A stretch of DNA of 64,000 nt from Paracidovorax cattleyae (GTDB lineage: Bacteria > Pseudomonadota > Gammaproteobacteria > Burkholderiales > Burkholderiaceae_C): contig NZ_FNJL01000011.1 in NCBI RefSeq assembly GCF_900104515.1, positions 105,737-169,736 on the forward strand, in the 5' to 3' direction. Both the position numbers and the translations under genes were made by a program. Below the pieces are notes generated by a model, which saw nothing but the letters and a program-made list of their open reading frames with translations, did no database searches and was not told the DNA's origin. Shown here piece by piece: positions 1 to 9,325 of the stretch. The number at the start of each line of letters is the position of its first letter. Position 1 is the first letter of the stretch.

Positions 1-478
1 CGTAGGGGCAGTACAGGTTCCCGCTGCGCGGCGAAACGAATGTGATGCCCGCCAGTTCCCATTGGGCGCCCTTTCGGATCAGCACTTCGAAAAAGTCGGG
101 CTTCCATGCGGTGGCCAGGGAGCGGACAAAATAGTAATCCCCGTTGAGCACCGGCCTCTCCACAGCAGGAAACCGGATGGCGCGGTCCCTCAGCTGGCGC
201 CCCGCGATCTGGTGCCGGCTCCGGCCCTTCAACCTGGGCTCTCCCTGATGGCATCGGTACACATAGATCGTCTCGCCGGATGTAAACAACTCGCCCGCAA
301 CAGCCAGGTGCCGCATCAGCAGTTCTGCAAAGTCCGCCTCATCGTCCGGATACCGCCTTGACCCGGGCAGCGAATGGAAACGTGCCCACCTTGCGGCAAG
401 GCCATCTCGCAGCAGGTGCCCGACCGGGGGAATGTGCGGAAATGCGGACAACCACCAGGAGAGCGGATCAACGATCAT
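1..478 (-). CDS. Hypothetical protein, C-terminus cut by window edge
   Basis: An open frame starts at an ATG whose first base is 478 and reads leftwards off the edge, giving about 159 residues with no stop. It begins MIVDPLSWW and contains motifs such as RFHSLPGSRRYPDDEADF and NGDYYFVRSLATAWKPDFFEVL, which read like a compact soluble cytoplasmic protein with several Trp and paired aromatic residues. I see no signal peptide and no membrane segment. I do not recognise the family. It is divergent from the ferritin gene at 694, with about 215 bases between them. The frame is consistent and codon use matches the neighbours, so I consider it a real gene. Confidence 0.6.
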   Translation of the reverse strand, partial: MIVDPLSWWLSAFPHIPPVGHLLRDGLAARWARFHSLPGSRRYPDDEADFAELLMRHLAVAGELFTSGETIYVYRCHQGEPRLKGRSRHQIAGRQLRDRAIRFPAVERPVLNGDYYFVRSLATAWKPDFFEVLIRKGAQWELAGITFVSPRSGNLYCPY

Positions 479-693
479 TTTTTGAAAAGACGGTGATTTT
501 CGGAAAGCGACCTGTCCGATATCCCGGAACGGAGGAAAAAGGATGGCCCTCTCGATGATGCGATGAACCCCTCCAACGCGAACGATTCTGATCCCCGTAC
601 GCATGCATACTGCCGCCCCGGGGGCTTTGTGCGACAAAGCCACGCAACGGCGCGATACTCCCTGCCTCACAAGAACAAGGAAAAGAGCAAACC

Positions 694-1173
694 ATGCAGG
701 GCAATCCTCAGGTCATCGACTACTTCAAGGATCTGCTGCGCGGCGAACTGGCCGCGCGCGACCAGTACTTCATCCATTCGCGGATCTACGAGGACCAGGG
801 CTTCGTGAAGCTCTACGAGCGCCTGAACCACGAGATGGAGGAAGAGACCCAGCACGCCGATGCGTTGCTGCGCCGCATCCTGTTCCTGGGCGGCCTGCCC
901 GACATGCGCCCCCGCGAGTTCACGCCGGGCACCACGGTGCCGGAGATGCTGCGCAAGGATCTGGACACCGAATACGAGGTGCGCGCCGCCCTGCAGACGG
1001 GCGTGCATCTGTGCGAGGGCGTGCGCGACTACGTGAGCCGCGACATCCTTCTCGCGCAGCTCAAGGACACGGAAGAGGACCACGCCTACTGGCTGGAAAA
1101 GCAGTTGGGCCTGATAGACCGCGTGGGCCTGCAGAACTACCTGCAGTCGCAGACTGCCTCCGGCACGCCCTGA
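694..1173 (+). CDS. bfr: Bacterioferritin-type ferritin, haem ligand Met absent
   Basis: 159 residues, the normal length for a bacterioferritin subunit. It stores iron as a 24-mer cage in the cytoplasm and oxidises Fe(II) at a di-iron site inside each subunit. The ferroxidase ligands are visible: Glu18, Glu51, His54, a Glu near 93, Glu127 and His130. The haem-binding Met that follows Glu51 in haem-carrying bacterioferritins is Thr52 here, so this copy should not bind the inter-subunit haem and is closer to the non-haem FtnA-like subunits of this family. A purine-rich ribosome site (AAGGAAAAG) lies upstream. A rho-independent terminator follows, shared with the convergent ilvD. No bfd (ferredoxin) gene is adjacent. 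Confidence 0.93.
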   Translation: MQGNPQVIDYFKDLLRGELAARDQYFIHSRIYEDQGFVKLYERLNHEMEEETQHADALLRRILFLGGLPDMRPREFTPGTTVPEMLRKDLDTEYEVRAALQTGVHLCEGVRDYVSRDILLAQLKDTEEDHAYWLEKQLGLIDRVGLQNYLQSQTASGTP

Positions 1174-1204
1174 TTCCGGTCGCACCCGCAACGGTCTGCC
1201 CATG

Positions 1205-1239
1205 AAAAGCCGCTCCGTCGCCGGTGCGGCTTTCTTTTT
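1205..1239 (+). terminator. Rho-independent terminator after bfr
   Basis: The arms AAAGCCGC and GCGGCTTT are separated by a short loop and followed by CTTTTT. The A-run on the 5' side means it can also work on the minus strand, so it probably separates the convergent bfr and ilvD transcripts. Confidence 0.8.
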
Positions 1240-1259
1240 GCCCGCAAGACGGCGGCCGT

Positions 1260-3119
1260 TCAGTCGTCCAGCAGCGACAGGTCGCGCACGGCGCCCTTGT
1301 CGGCCGACATCACCAGCTTGGCATAGGCCTTGAGCGCCGCCGACACCTTGCGCGGGCGCGGCTTCGCGGGCTTCCAGCCCCTGGCATCCTGCTCGGCGCG
1401 GCGCCGGGCCAGTTCCTCGTCGGAGACCAGCACGTCGATCGTGCGGTTGGGGATGTCGATGCGGATGCGGTCGCCGTTCTGCACCAGGCCGATGGCGCCG
1501 CCAGCCGCCGCCTCGGGCGAGCAGTGGCCGATCGACAGGCCCGAGGTGCCGCCCGAGAAGCGCCCGTCGGTCAGCAGCGCGCAGGCCTTGCCCAGGCCCT
1601 TGGACTTGATGTAGCTGGTCGGGTAGAGCATTTCCTGCATGCCGGGGCCGCCCTTGGGGCCTTCGTAGCGCACGATGACGATGTCGCCGGCCTTGACCTT
1701 GTCGGCCAGGATGTTCTCCACCGCCTCGTCCTGCGACTCGGTCACGTGGGCCGAGCCCTCGAACACGTGGATGGATTCGTCCACGCCTGCCGTCTTGACC
1801 ACGCAGCCGTCCAGCGCGATGTTGCCGCGCAGCACGGCGAGGCCCCCTTCCTTCGAGAAGGCATGCTCCACGGAGCGGATGCAGCCCTCGGCGCGGTCCA
1901 GGTCCAGGCTGGGCCAGCGCGTGTTCTGGCTGAAGGCCACCTGGGTCGGCACGCCGGCGGGGCCGGCCATGTAGAAGGTGCGCACCGCGTCGTCCTGCGT
2001 GCGGGTGATGTCCCACTGCGCCAGCGCGTCGCCCAGCGTGGGGGCATGCACCGTGGGTGCATCGGTGTGCAGGCGGCCCGCGCGGTCCAGCTCGCCCAGG
2101 ATGGCCATGATGCCGCCGGCGCGGTGCACGTCCTCGATGTGGTACTTGTTGGTGTTGGGAGCCACCTTGCACAGCTGCGGCACCACGCGCGAGAGGCGGT
2201 CGATGTCGGCCATGGTGAAGTCGATGCCGGCTTCCCGGGCGATCGCCAGCAGGTGCAGGATGGTGTTGGTGGAACCGCCCATGGCGATGTCCAGCGTCAT
2301 CGCGTTCTCGAAGGCATTGAAGCCCACCGAGCGCGGCAGCACGCGCTCGTCGTCCTGCTCGTAGTACTGGCGGGCCAGCTCCACGATGCGGCGGCCGGCG
2401 CGCTTGAAGAGCTGCTCGCGGTCGGCATGCGTGGCCACCACGGTGCCGTTGCCGGGCAGGGACAGGCCCAGCGCCTCGGTCAGGCAGTTCATGGAATTGG
2501 CGGTGAACATGCCCGAGCACGAACCGCAGGTAGGGCAGGCGGAGCGCTCCACCTCGGCCACGTCGGCGTCGGAATACTTGTCGTCGGCGGCGATCACCAT
2601 CGCATCCACCAGGTCGAGCTTCTTGAACTCGATGGTCTTGGTGACGGGGTTGGCCAGGCGCGTCTTGCCCGCCTCCATGGGCCCGCCGGAGACGAACACC
2701 ACCGGGATGTTCAGGCGCATGGCGGCCATCAGCATGCCGGGCGTGATCTTGTCGCAGTTGGAGATGCAGACCATGGCATCGGCGCAGTGCGCGTTCACCA
2801 TGTACTCGACCGAGTCCGCGATGATGTCGCGGCTGGGGAGCGAATACAGCATGCCGTCGTGGCCCATGGCGATGCCGTCATCGACCGCGATGGTGTTGAA
2901 TTCCTTGGCGACGCCGCCGGCGGCCTCGATCTCGCGGGCCACGAGCTGGCCCAGGTCCTTCAGGTGGACGTGGCCGGGCACGAACTGGGTGAACGAGTTC
3001 ACCACCGCGATGATCGGCTTGCTGAAGTCTTCGTCCTTCATGCCGGTGGCGCGCCACAGGGAGCGGGCACCGGCCATGTTGCGTCCGGCGGTGGAGGTCT
3101 TGGAACGGTATGCGGGCAT
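1260..3119 (-). CDS. ilvD: Dihydroxy-acid dehydratase
   Basis: 619 residues, the length of the E. coli-type enzyme. It dehydrates 2,3-dihydroxy-isovalerate and 2,3-dihydroxy-3-methylvalerate in valine and isoleucine synthesis (and so also supplies leucine and pantothenate). Cluster-binding cysteines sit in the signatures [11 protein letters not shown] and [12 protein letters not shown], and the C-terminal signature [16 protein letters not shown] is intact. The N-terminus ([17 protein letters not shown]) aligns residue for residue with the E. coli protein, which fixes the start. It stands alone on the minus strand, not next to other ilv genes. No leader peptide or attenuator is evident upstream. 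Confidence 0.98.
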   Translation of the reverse strand: MPAYRSKTSTAGRNMAGARSLWRATGMKDEDFSKPIIAVVNSFTQFVPGHVHLKDLGQLVAREIEAAGGVAKEFNTIAVDDGIAMGHDGMLYSLPSRDIIADSVEYMVNAHCADAMVCISNCDKITPGMLMAAMRLNIPVVFVSGGPMEAGKTRLANPVTKTIEFKKLDLVDAMVIAADDKYSDADVAEVERSACPTCGSCSGMFTANSMNCLTEALGLSLPGNGTVVATHADREQLFKRAGRRIVELARQYYEQDDERVLPRSVGFNAFENAMTLDIAMGGSTNTILHLLAIAREAGIDFTMADIDRLSRVVPQLCKVAPNTNKYHIEDVHRAGGIMAILGELDRAGRLHTDAPTVHAPTLGDALAQWDITRTQDDAVRTFYMAGPAGVPTQVAFSQNTRWPSLDLDRAEGCIRSVEHAFSKEGGLAVLRGNIALDGCVVKTAGVDESIHVFEGSAHVTESQDEAVENILADKVKAGDIVIVRYEGPKGGPGMQEMLYPTSYIKSKGLGKACALLTDGRFSGGTSGLSIGHCSPEAAAGGAIGLVQNGDRIRIDIPNRTIDVLVSDEELARRRAEQDARGWKPAKPRPRKVSAALKAYAKLVMSADKGAVRDLSLLDD

Positions 3120-3256
3120 CGTGGATCGGGGGAAGCGGTTGGAGGGACGGTCGCCTGGCGACGCGGAATTATCCTCCAGTGCCTTCCCCCGCCGGGCGGC
3201 ATGCCTATCGCGGCCCCGCGGCAGTCACGGCAGGCGCCCGGAGCCGGCCCCGGCAC

Positions 3257-3499
3257 TCACCGGGGCTTGCGCGGCTTCACGCCCATGGCTTCCTTGTGCC
3301 GGTCGATGCGGTCCTGGCGGCGCCGGTCGATCTTCTCCATGGCGCGGCGCTTGGTATAGCCCGTGGCATCCGCCCAGACCCACCAGGCCGCGGTGACGGC
3401 GAACGGCGACAGCACCCACCACCAGCTCCACTGGGCGACCGGGCCGATCTCCAGGTACTTGAGTACGACCAGCAGGATTCCGAGGGCCAGGGTATACAT
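3257..3499 (-). CDS. Small Trp-rich membrane protein (TIGR04438-like)
   Basis: 80 residues if started at the ATG at 3499, where a GGAG lies upstream; an ATG 21 codons further upstream is less likely. The N-terminal half is one or two hydrophobic segments with a cluster of tryptophans (WSWWWVL, WWVWAD). The C-terminal half is strongly basic with a charged helix ending in KPRKPR. This pattern fits the small Trp-rich proteins found in Comamonadaceae and relatives, probably inner-membrane with a cytoplasmic tail. Function is unknown. It lies between ilvD and a divergent cytochrome c gene. Confidence 0.75.
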   Translation of the reverse strand: MYTLALGILLVVLKYLEIGPVAQWSWWWVLSPFAVTAAWWVWADATGYTKRRAMEKIDRRRQDRIDRHKEAMGVKPRKPR

Positions 3500-3616
3500 G
3501 ATGGTGGCAACTCCGGCAGGGAGGGCGCGGGTGGGCCGCGTAAAGCCGCCATGGCACGTCAACCCCGCCCACTACAATTTCATTGAGCCGCATACTAACC
3601 CACACGAAAGCCCCCC

Positions 3617-3922
3617 ATGAAGCGCACGCTCCCCCTCCTCCTGCTGGCCTTCTCCGCTGCCGCGCCGGCCCTGGCCGACCAGGCCCTGGCCACGGCCAAG
3701 AACTGCATGGCCTGCCATGCCGTGGACAAGAAGCTCGTGGGCCCTTCCTACAAGGACGTGGCGGCCAAGTACGCCGGCCAGAAGGATGCCGTGGACAAGC
3801 TGGCCGCCAAGATCATGAAGGGTGGCTCGGGCGTGTGGGGACCGGTGCCCATGCCGGCCAACTCCCAGGTGAACGAGGCCGACGCGAAGAAGCTGGCGGC
3901 CTGGGTGCTGTCGCTCAAGTAA
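3617..3922 (+). CDS. Periplasmic class I cytochrome c (c551/c552 type)
   Basis: 101 residues. A signal peptide (about residues 1-20, ending ALA) is followed by the haem-binding CMACH (Cys30, Cys33, His34). The likely axial methionine is Met79 in PVPMPAN. Size and spacing match the small soluble c551/c552 electron carriers that feed terminal oxidases or nitrite reductase. The gene is monocistronic: a strong terminator follows within about 80 bases, and the gene upstream is divergent. Confidence 0.92.
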   Translation: MKRTLPLLLLAFSAAAPALADQALATAKNCMACHAVDKKLVGPSYKDVAAKYAGQKDAVDKLAAKIMKGGSGVWGPVPMPANSQVNEADAKKLAAWVLSLK

Positions 3923-4001
3923 CCGGTCTTCCGCGGCAGGCAGCCACGGCAGGGTGGCTGCCGGATTGCCGCCCTCCAGCCGCGCCCGCCCGGCGCGAAT
4001 G

Positions 4002-4032
4002 AAAAAGCCGCCCGGACCGGGCGGCTTTTTTT
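4002..4032 (+). terminator. Rho-independent terminator after cytochrome c
   Basis: A perfect GC-rich stem, AGCCGCCCG paired with CGGGCGGCT, carries a three-base loop and is followed by a run of seven T. A run of A precedes the stem, so it can also stop transcription coming from the right on the minus strand. Confidence 0.88.
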
Positions 4033-4072
4033 GCTGTCGTGCGGCAGCGGGACGAACGCCCTGCCGGACAGC

Positions 4073-4537
4073 TCACAGCACCGGATCGCGGCGCGTGCGC
4101 AACTGGTCTTCGAGCTGGCCCACATATGCCGCCGTGGCGTTGTCGGACTCCTGCGCGCGGGCCGCGACACGCGACTCCAGCACATCGATGCGCGCCAGCA
4201 GCGCGGCCTGGCCCTGCTGGTGCTGCGATTCGAGGAAGGTCCGCAGTTCGGTGAAGCGCGAGGCTTCCGCGCGGTCGGCCAGCTCGCGCTGCGCCTGCAT
4301 TTCCTTGGCATGGCGGCGCGTTTCCAGCAGCACGGAGCCCTGCAGCGACAGCACGTAGGCGATGAAGAAAACGCCCAGCAGCACGGTGAGACCCAGCATC
4401 AGCAGGCCGAGGGGCGCCTGGAACGACGTGAACCCGAGCGAAATGGCCGAGGGCGTGGCCAGGGTGCTCCAGTTGAGCGCGGCGAGCACGGCGATGGCCG
4501 CGACGATGAGCAGGATGACGATGGATCGGAAGGCCAT
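4073..4537 (-). CDS. LapA-domain-like inner membrane protein
   Basis: 154 residues from the ATG at 4537, chosen because GGAGA lies just upstream; a longer frame begins at 4597 but its first 20 residues are only Pro and Arg. Two hydrophobic segments (roughly residues 3-22 and 40-65) are followed by a long charged, coiled-coil-like cytoplasmic tail rich in Glu, Gln and Arg. The layout matches the lipopolysaccharide-assembly protein A domain (DUF1049) family. The usual partner lapB is not adjacent, so a role in LPS regulation is only suggested by family. Confidence 0.65.
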   Translation of the reverse strand: MAFRSIVILLIVAAIAVLAALNWSTLATPSAISLGFTSFQAPLGLLMLGLTVLLGVFFIAYVLSLQGSVLLETRRHAKEMQAQRELADRAEASRFTELRTFLESQHQQGQAALLARIDVLESRVAARAQESDNATAAYVGQLEDQLRTRRDPVL

Positions 4538-4681
4538 GGTTGTTCTCCGGGGAGGGTGACGGGCGCCGCGCCGCGAGGGACGCGGCGGCGTTGGCACCCG
4601 GTTGTACCCCGGCCATGGCCGTCCCGCCGGCGCGGGGCCGGCGAAACAGATTCCGTCCTACAGGATGCGCCAGTCTCCGGA

Positions 4682-6676
4682 TCAGTTGGCCTGGGCCAAC
4701 TGATCCAGGATGGCGGGATTCTCCAGCGTACTCGTGTCCTGCGTGATGGCCTCGCCCTTGGCGATGGAGCGCAGCAGGCGGCGCATGATCTTGCCGCTGC
4801 GGGTCTTGGGCAGGTTGTCGCCGAAGCGGATGTCCTTCGGCTTGGCGATCGGGCCGATCTCCCTGGCCACCCAGTCGCGCAGTTCCTTGGCGATGGCCCT
4901 GGCCTCGTCGCCGCTGGGCCGCGGGCGCTTCAGGACCACGAAGGCGCAGATGGCCTCGCCGGTCAGGTCGTCGGGGCGGCCCACCACGGCGGCCTCGGCC
5001 ACCAGGTCGGTCTTGGAGACCAGGGCGGACTCGATTTCCATCGTGCCCATGCGGTGGCCCGAGACGTTCAGCACGTCGTCGATGCGGCCGGTGATGCGGA
5101 AGTAGCCGCGGTCGGCGCTGCGCACCGCGCCATCGCCAGCGAGGTAATAGCCCTTGAGCTCTTCGGGGAAGTAGCTCTTCTTGAAGCGCTCCGGGTCGTT
5201 CCAGATGGTGCGGATCATGCTGGGCCAGGGGCGCTTGATGACCAGGATCCCGCCCGTGCCGTTGGGAATGTCGTTGCCGGATTCATCGACGATGGCGGCG
5301 GTGATGCCGGGCAGCGGCAGCGTGCATGATCCCGGCACCAGCGGCGTGGCGCCCGGCAGCGGGGTGATGACGTGGCCGCCGGTCTCGGTCTGCCAGAAGG
5401 TATCCACGATGGGGCAGCGCTCGCCGCCCACGTTCTTGTGGTACCACATCCAGGCCTCGGGGTTGATGGGCTCGCCCACGCTGCCCAGGATGCGCAGGCT
5501 GGACAGATCGGAACTGGACGGGTGCACCGCCTTGTCGGCCTCGGCCGCCTTGATGAGCGAGCGGATGGCCGTGGGCGCGGTGTAGAAGATCGACACCTTG
5601 TGGCGCTCGATCATCTGCCAGAAGCGGCCGGCGTTCGGGTAAGTGGGCACGCCCTCGAACACCACCTGCGTGGCGCCGGCGGCGAGCGGGCCATAGGCCA
5701 CGTAGGTGTGGCCGGTGATCCAGCCGATGTCGGCCGTGCACCAGAACACGTCCTCGGGCTTGAGGTCGAAGGTCCAGTCCATCGTCAGCCTGGCCCACAG
5801 CAGGTAGCCGCCGGTGGAATGCTGCACGCCCTTGGGCTTGCCGGTCGAACCGCTGGTGTAGAGGATGAAGAGCGGGTGCTCCGCACCCACGGGCACGGGA
5901 GCGCACTCGGCACTCCGGCCGGCCAGCGCTTCATCGAAGGTCTTGTCGCGGCCCGCCACCATGTTGCAGGCCGTGGCGGTGCGCTGGAAGACGAGGATGC
6001 TGCGGATCGATTCGCAGCCGCCCATGGCGATGCCTTCGTCGACGATGGCCTTGAGCGGCAGTTCCTTGCCGCCGCGCATCTGGTAGTTGGAGGTGATCAC
6101 GGCCACCGCGCCCGCATCGATGATGCGCTCCTGCAGCGCCTTGGCCGAGAAGCCGCCGAACACCACGCTGTGCGTGGCGCCGATGCGCGCGCAGGCCTGC
6201 ATGGCGACCACGCCTTCGATGGTCATGGGCATGTAGATCAGCACGCGGTCGCCCTTCTTCACGCCCTCGGCCTGCAGGGCGTTGGCGAAACGGCCCACGC
6301 GCTCCAGCAGTTCCCTGTAGGTGACCTTCGTCACGGCACCGTCGTCGGCTTCGAAGATGATGGCTGTCTTGTTCTCGACCGGCGTGCCGATGTGGCGGTC
6401 CAGGCAGTTGGCGCTGGCGTTCAGCTCGCCATCGGCGAACCACTGGAAGAACGGGGCGTTGGACTCGTCCAGCGTGCGGGTGAAGGGCCGGGTCCACTGC
6501 ACATTCTCGCGTGCCAGGCGCGCCCAGAAGCCTTCGAAATCGCGCTCCGCCTCGGCCCACAGGGCCTCGTAGCCCGCCATGCCGGAGATGCGGGCACCCT
6601 TCTCGCAGGCGGCGGGCGGGGGAAAGACGCGGTTTTCCACCAGCACGGATTCGATCGTGGACGATGACGCACTCAT
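4682..6676 (-). CDS. acs: Acetyl-CoA synthetase (acetate--CoA ligase, AMP-forming)
   Basis: 664 residues from the ATG at 6676, which has AGGAG upstream. It activates acetate to acetyl-CoA through acetyl-AMP and allows growth on and scavenging of acetate. The AMP-binding P-loop [12 protein letters not shown], the [11 protein letters not shown] signature and the C-terminal RSGKIMRR, whose Lys is the acetylation-controlled catalytic residue, are all present. The final codons and the stop fall in a perfect 13-base inverted repeat. It is divergent from the yqhA-like gene. Confidence 0.97.
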   Translation of the reverse strand: MSASSSTIESVLVENRVFPPPAACEKGARISGMAGYEALWAEAERDFEGFWARLARENVQWTRPFTRTLDESNAPFFQWFADGELNASANCLDRHIGTPVENKTAIIFEADDGAVTKVTYRELLERVGRFANALQAEGVKKGDRVLIYMPMTIEGVVAMQACARIGATHSVVFGGFSAKALQERIIDAGAVAVITSNYQMRGGKELPLKAIVDEGIAMGGCESIRSILVFQRTATACNMVAGRDKTFDEALAGRSAECAPVPVGAEHPLFILYTSGSTGKPKGVQHSTGGYLLWARLTMDWTFDLKPEDVFWCTADIGWITGHTYVAYGPLAAGATQVVFEGVPTYPNAGRFWQMIERHKVSIFYTAPTAIRSLIKAAEADKAVHPSSSDLSSLRILGSVGEPINPEAWMWYHKNVGGERCPIVDTFWQTETGGHVITPLPGATPLVPGSCTLPLPGITAAIVDESGNDIPNGTGGILVIKRPWPSMIRTIWNDPERFKKSYFPEELKGYYLAGDGAVRSADRGYFRITGRIDDVLNVSGHRMGTMEIESALVSKTDLVAEAAVVGRPDDLTGEAICAFVVLKRPRPSGDEARAIAKELRDWVAREIGPIAKPKDIRFGDNLPKTRSGKIMRRLLRSIAKGEAITQDTSTLENPAILDQLAQAN

Positions 6677-6942
6677 TTGCTTTGTCTCCTGGGAGTCGTT
6701 GGAACAGGTTTTCGCCGGTACTTTCAGGGGGCCCACTTACATGCCACTGACGCACGCCCGCATGCGGCCGCAGCCCGCCGACGGCCCGGCCCACATGCTA
6801 CTCCCGGCGCGGCGCCGCGGCCGGCTCTTCCGGGCCTCCGGACGAGGCAGCAGCCCCACGGACCGCCGGCCCGACGGCAGGCCCTAGAATCCCGCCGCGA
6901 CCCTCCCGCTGCCCGGTTTCCACCATCCTCTTCCCCACCGAT

Positions 6943-7554
6943 ATGGCCTTCCCCCAAGACTCCGCCCCGCGCCCGCAGGGCCCTGCCCTGAGCCCGCTCG
7001 CCTCGCTCATCTTCGCGAGCCGGTGGCTGCAGCTGCCCCTGTACCTGGGGCTCATCGTCGCCCAGGGCGTGTACGTATGGCACTTCCTGGTGGAGCTCTG
7101 GCACCTCGTGGAGGCCGCCTTCGGCCACCAGCCGGCGCTGCAGGCGCTGGTCACGAGCATCGGCTACAAGCCGGGCGTAGAGGTCGTCGCGCTCAACGAG
7201 ACCGTGATCATGCTGGTGGTGCTGGCGCTCATCGACGTGGTGATGATCTCGAACCTGCTCATCATGGTGATCGTGGGCGGCTACGAGACCTTCGTGAGCC
7301 GGCTCAACCTGCACACCCATCCCGACCAGCCGGAATGGCTGGGCCACGTCAACGCGTCGGTGCTGAAGGTGAAGCTGGGCCTGTCCATCATCGGCATCAG
7401 CTCCATCCACCTGCTCAAGACCTTCATCAACGCGGCCAACTACGACACCAAGGTGCTCATGTGGCAGACGATCATCCACGTGGCCTTCCTGGCCAGCGCG
7501 ATCGCCATCGCCTATACCGATCGCCTGCTGCACGTGTCGCACGAGAAGCATTGA
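6943..7554 (+). CDS. YqhA/UPF0114 (TIGR00645) family membrane protein
   Basis: 203 residues with four hydrophobic segments. The central motif ([21 protein letters not shown], then [12 protein letters not shown]) and a conserved tail region ([10 protein letters not shown]) match the UPF0114/YqhA family of inner-membrane proteins. Function is not established. The N-terminal 20 residues are a Pro-rich extension beyond the family core. It is followed by an inverted repeat and promoter region, and is likely monocistronic. Confidence 0.88.
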   Translation: MAFPQDSAPRPQGPALSPLASLIFASRWLQLPLYLGLIVAQGVYVWHFLVELWHLVEAAFGHQPALQALVTSIGYKPGVEVVALNETVIMLVVLALIDVVMISNLLIMVIVGGYETFVSRLNLHTHPDQPEWLGHVNASVLKVKLGLSIIGISSIHLLKTFINAANYDTKVLMWQTIIHVAFLASAIAIAYTDRLLHVSHEKH

Positions 7555-7583
7555 AGCCCCGCGCGTAACACATCCGTAAAAAC

Positions 7584-7619
7584 CGGTGTTTTGACTCAAA
7601 AACACCGAATGCTTACAAT
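7584..7619 (+). promoter_or_regulatory. Sigma70-type promoter with overlapping inverted repeat
   Basis: TTGACT at 7591-7596 and TACAAT at 7614-7619 are separated by exactly 17 bases, close to consensus on both boxes. A perfect 9-base inverted repeat (CGGTGTTTT at 7584-7592, AAAACACCG at 7599-7607, 6-base spacer) covers the -35 box. GGTGTTTT recurs just downstream of the -10 box. This looks like a regulated promoter reading towards proV, with a regulator site over the -35 box. The inverted repeat could also act as a weak terminator for the gene upstream. Confidence 0.65.
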
Positions 7620-8050
7620 TTGTGGGTGTTTTACCACCTGCAGTGCAGGTAATCCGGCCCCATCCTCCCATTGCGGAGTGCAGCAGGGCCCGGATCATTG
7701 AGTCGGCGCCGCCGCAGCCTCGCCTGCGGCCCGCCGGCACCACGGCCGGTTCCCGGCCCTGATGCCCCACGGGGCACCGGTGGAGTCCTCGCAGCCCCGA
7801 CCTCTCCGCCGCGCGCCCCTCGCCCTTGCGCACCGTTCCAGCGTGCCATGCGGGCCAAACTCCGGGCCGGTCCACCGAGCCCACCCCCTTTCCGGCAACG
7901 CCGGCGCATGCTTTTTTCGCGGCGCCGCGCGCAGCCGCCGCATCATGTTGCAGCCGATCGACCGGCCCCGTGCCCGGAAGGCGTTCCTGCGCCCAGGATC
8001 GCCACCGGGCGTGTTCGTTCAACCCGTTCAACCGAGGGAGGACCCACGAC
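7620..8050 (+). other. 430-base leader between promoter and proV; no gene seen
   Basis: No frame here has a convincing start, ribosome site and protein-like composition. The leader holds a small palindrome (ACCTGC-AGT-GCAGGT near 7634), several GC-rich self-complementary stretches and, at about 7893-7918, a short stem CCGGC-AAC-GCCGG followed six bases later by TTTTTT. With the strong promoter at its left end, this could be a structured 5' leader of proVWX or a separate small RNA of about 300 nt ending at that T-run. I recognise no known riboswitch or RNA family. Confidence 0.4.
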
Positions 8051-9325
8051 GTGGCCAAGCAAATCACCATCGACCATGTGTTCAAGGTATTCGGCGACGC
8101 GCCCGATACCGCGCTCGAACTCGTGCGCCAGGGCTGCAGCAAGCAGGAGATCCTGGAGCGCACCGGCCAATCCATCGGCGTCTTCGACGCCACCTTCACC
8201 ATCGAGGCCGGCGAGATCTTCGTCGTCATGGGTCTGTCGGGTTCCGGCAAATCGACCCTGGTGCGCATGCTCAACCGCCTTATCGAGCCCGCCGCGGGCC
8301 GCATCCTGGTCGAAGGCTCCGACATCAACGTATTGCCGGACCGCGCACTGCGCGCGCTGCGCCGCAAGGACATCAGCATGGTGTTCCAGTCGTTCGCCCT
8401 GATGCCCCACATGACGGTGCTCGACAACACCGCGTTCGGCCTCGAGCTGGCCGGCGTGGCCCGGGCGGAGCGCGAGCGCCAGGCCGCCGCCGCGCTCGAC
8501 CAGGTGGGGCTGGCCGCCTGGGCCCACAGCTATCCGGAGGAACTTTCCGGCGGCATGCAGCAGCGCGTGGGCCTGGCCCGCGCGCTGGCGTCGGACCCGT
8601 CCATCCTGCTGATGGACGAGGCCTTCTCGGCGCTCGACCCCATCATCCGCACCGAGATGCAGAGCAAGCTGCTGCGGCTGCAGCAGATCCGCCGCCGCAC
8701 CATCGTCTTCATTTCGCACGATCTCGACGAGGCCATGCGCATCGGCGACCGCATCGCCATCATGAAGGACGGCCACGTGGTGCAGGTCGGCACGCCCGAC
8801 GAGATCCTGCGCAACCCCGCCAACGACTACGTGCGCAATTTCGTGCGCGGCGTGGACGCGGCCGCCGTGTTCAAGGCGGGCGACATCGCGCGCAAACGGC
8901 TCACCGTGGTGCGCGAGCACACCGACCGGGGCTGCCGCCCGGCGCTGCAGCTCATCGAAGGGCATGACGACAACTTCGCCTATGTGGTCACGCCCGCGCA
9001 GCGGTACCTGGGCACCGTCTCCGCCGATTCGCTGCGCGCCGCGCTGCAGGGCCACTCGGGTCCGCTGGGGCTGCAGCATGCCTTCATCCCGGAGGTGGGC
9101 ACGATCCCCGCCGATGCGCCCGTGGCCGACCTGTTCGGCCAGGTCGCGCAGGCCCCCTGCGCCCTGCCGGTGGTGGAACCCGAAGGCCGGTTCCGGGGCG
9201 TGGTCAGCAAGACCACGCTGCTGCGCTTCCTGGACCGCGATACCCCGCCCGTGCCGCCGACGGCACCGTCCCCCGGGCTCGCGACCCACCCCGCCGCATC
9301 CGAACCCGCAAGGAGCCACGCATGA
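8051..9325 (+). CDS. proV: Glycine betaine/L-proline ABC transporter ATP-binding protein
   Basis: 424 residues from a GTG at 8051 preceded by GGGAGG; frames reaching further left have no ribosome site. It is the ATPase of the osmoprotectant importer. Walker [13 protein letters not shown] signature LSGGMQQR, Walker [12 protein letters not shown] and the switch His (FISHDLDEA) are intact. A C-terminal region of about 120 residues corresponds to the CBS-pair domain used for osmosensing in this family. Its stop overlaps the proW start (ATGA), so the two are translationally coupled. Expected to respond to osmotic stress. Confidence 0.95.
   Translation: MAKQITIDHVFKVFGDAPDTALELVRQGCSKQEILERTGQSIGVFDATFTIEAGEIFVVMGLSGSGKSTLVRMLNRLIEPAAGRILVEGSDINVLPDRALRALRRKDISMVFQSFALMPHMTVLDNTAFGLELAGVARAERERQAAAALDQVGLAAWAHSYPEELSGGMQQRVGLARALASDPSILLMDEAFSALDPIIRTEMQSKLLRLQQIRRRTIVFISHDLDEAMRIGDRIAIMKDGHVVQVGTPDEILRNPANDYVRNFVRGVDAAAVFKAGDIARKRLTVVREHTDRGCRPALQLIEGHDDNFAYVVTPAQRYLGTVSADSLRAALQGHSGPLGLQHAFIPEVGTIPADAPVADLFGQVAQAPCALPVVEPEGRFRGVVSKTTLLRFLDRDTPPVPPTAPSPGLATHPAASEPARSHA

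Noticed and set aside
1224..3359. A 711-codon plus-strand frame antisense to ilvD
   Set aside because: It is a His/Ala/Gly-rich shadow of the high-GC ilvD codons; ilvD on the other strand matches its family end to end.
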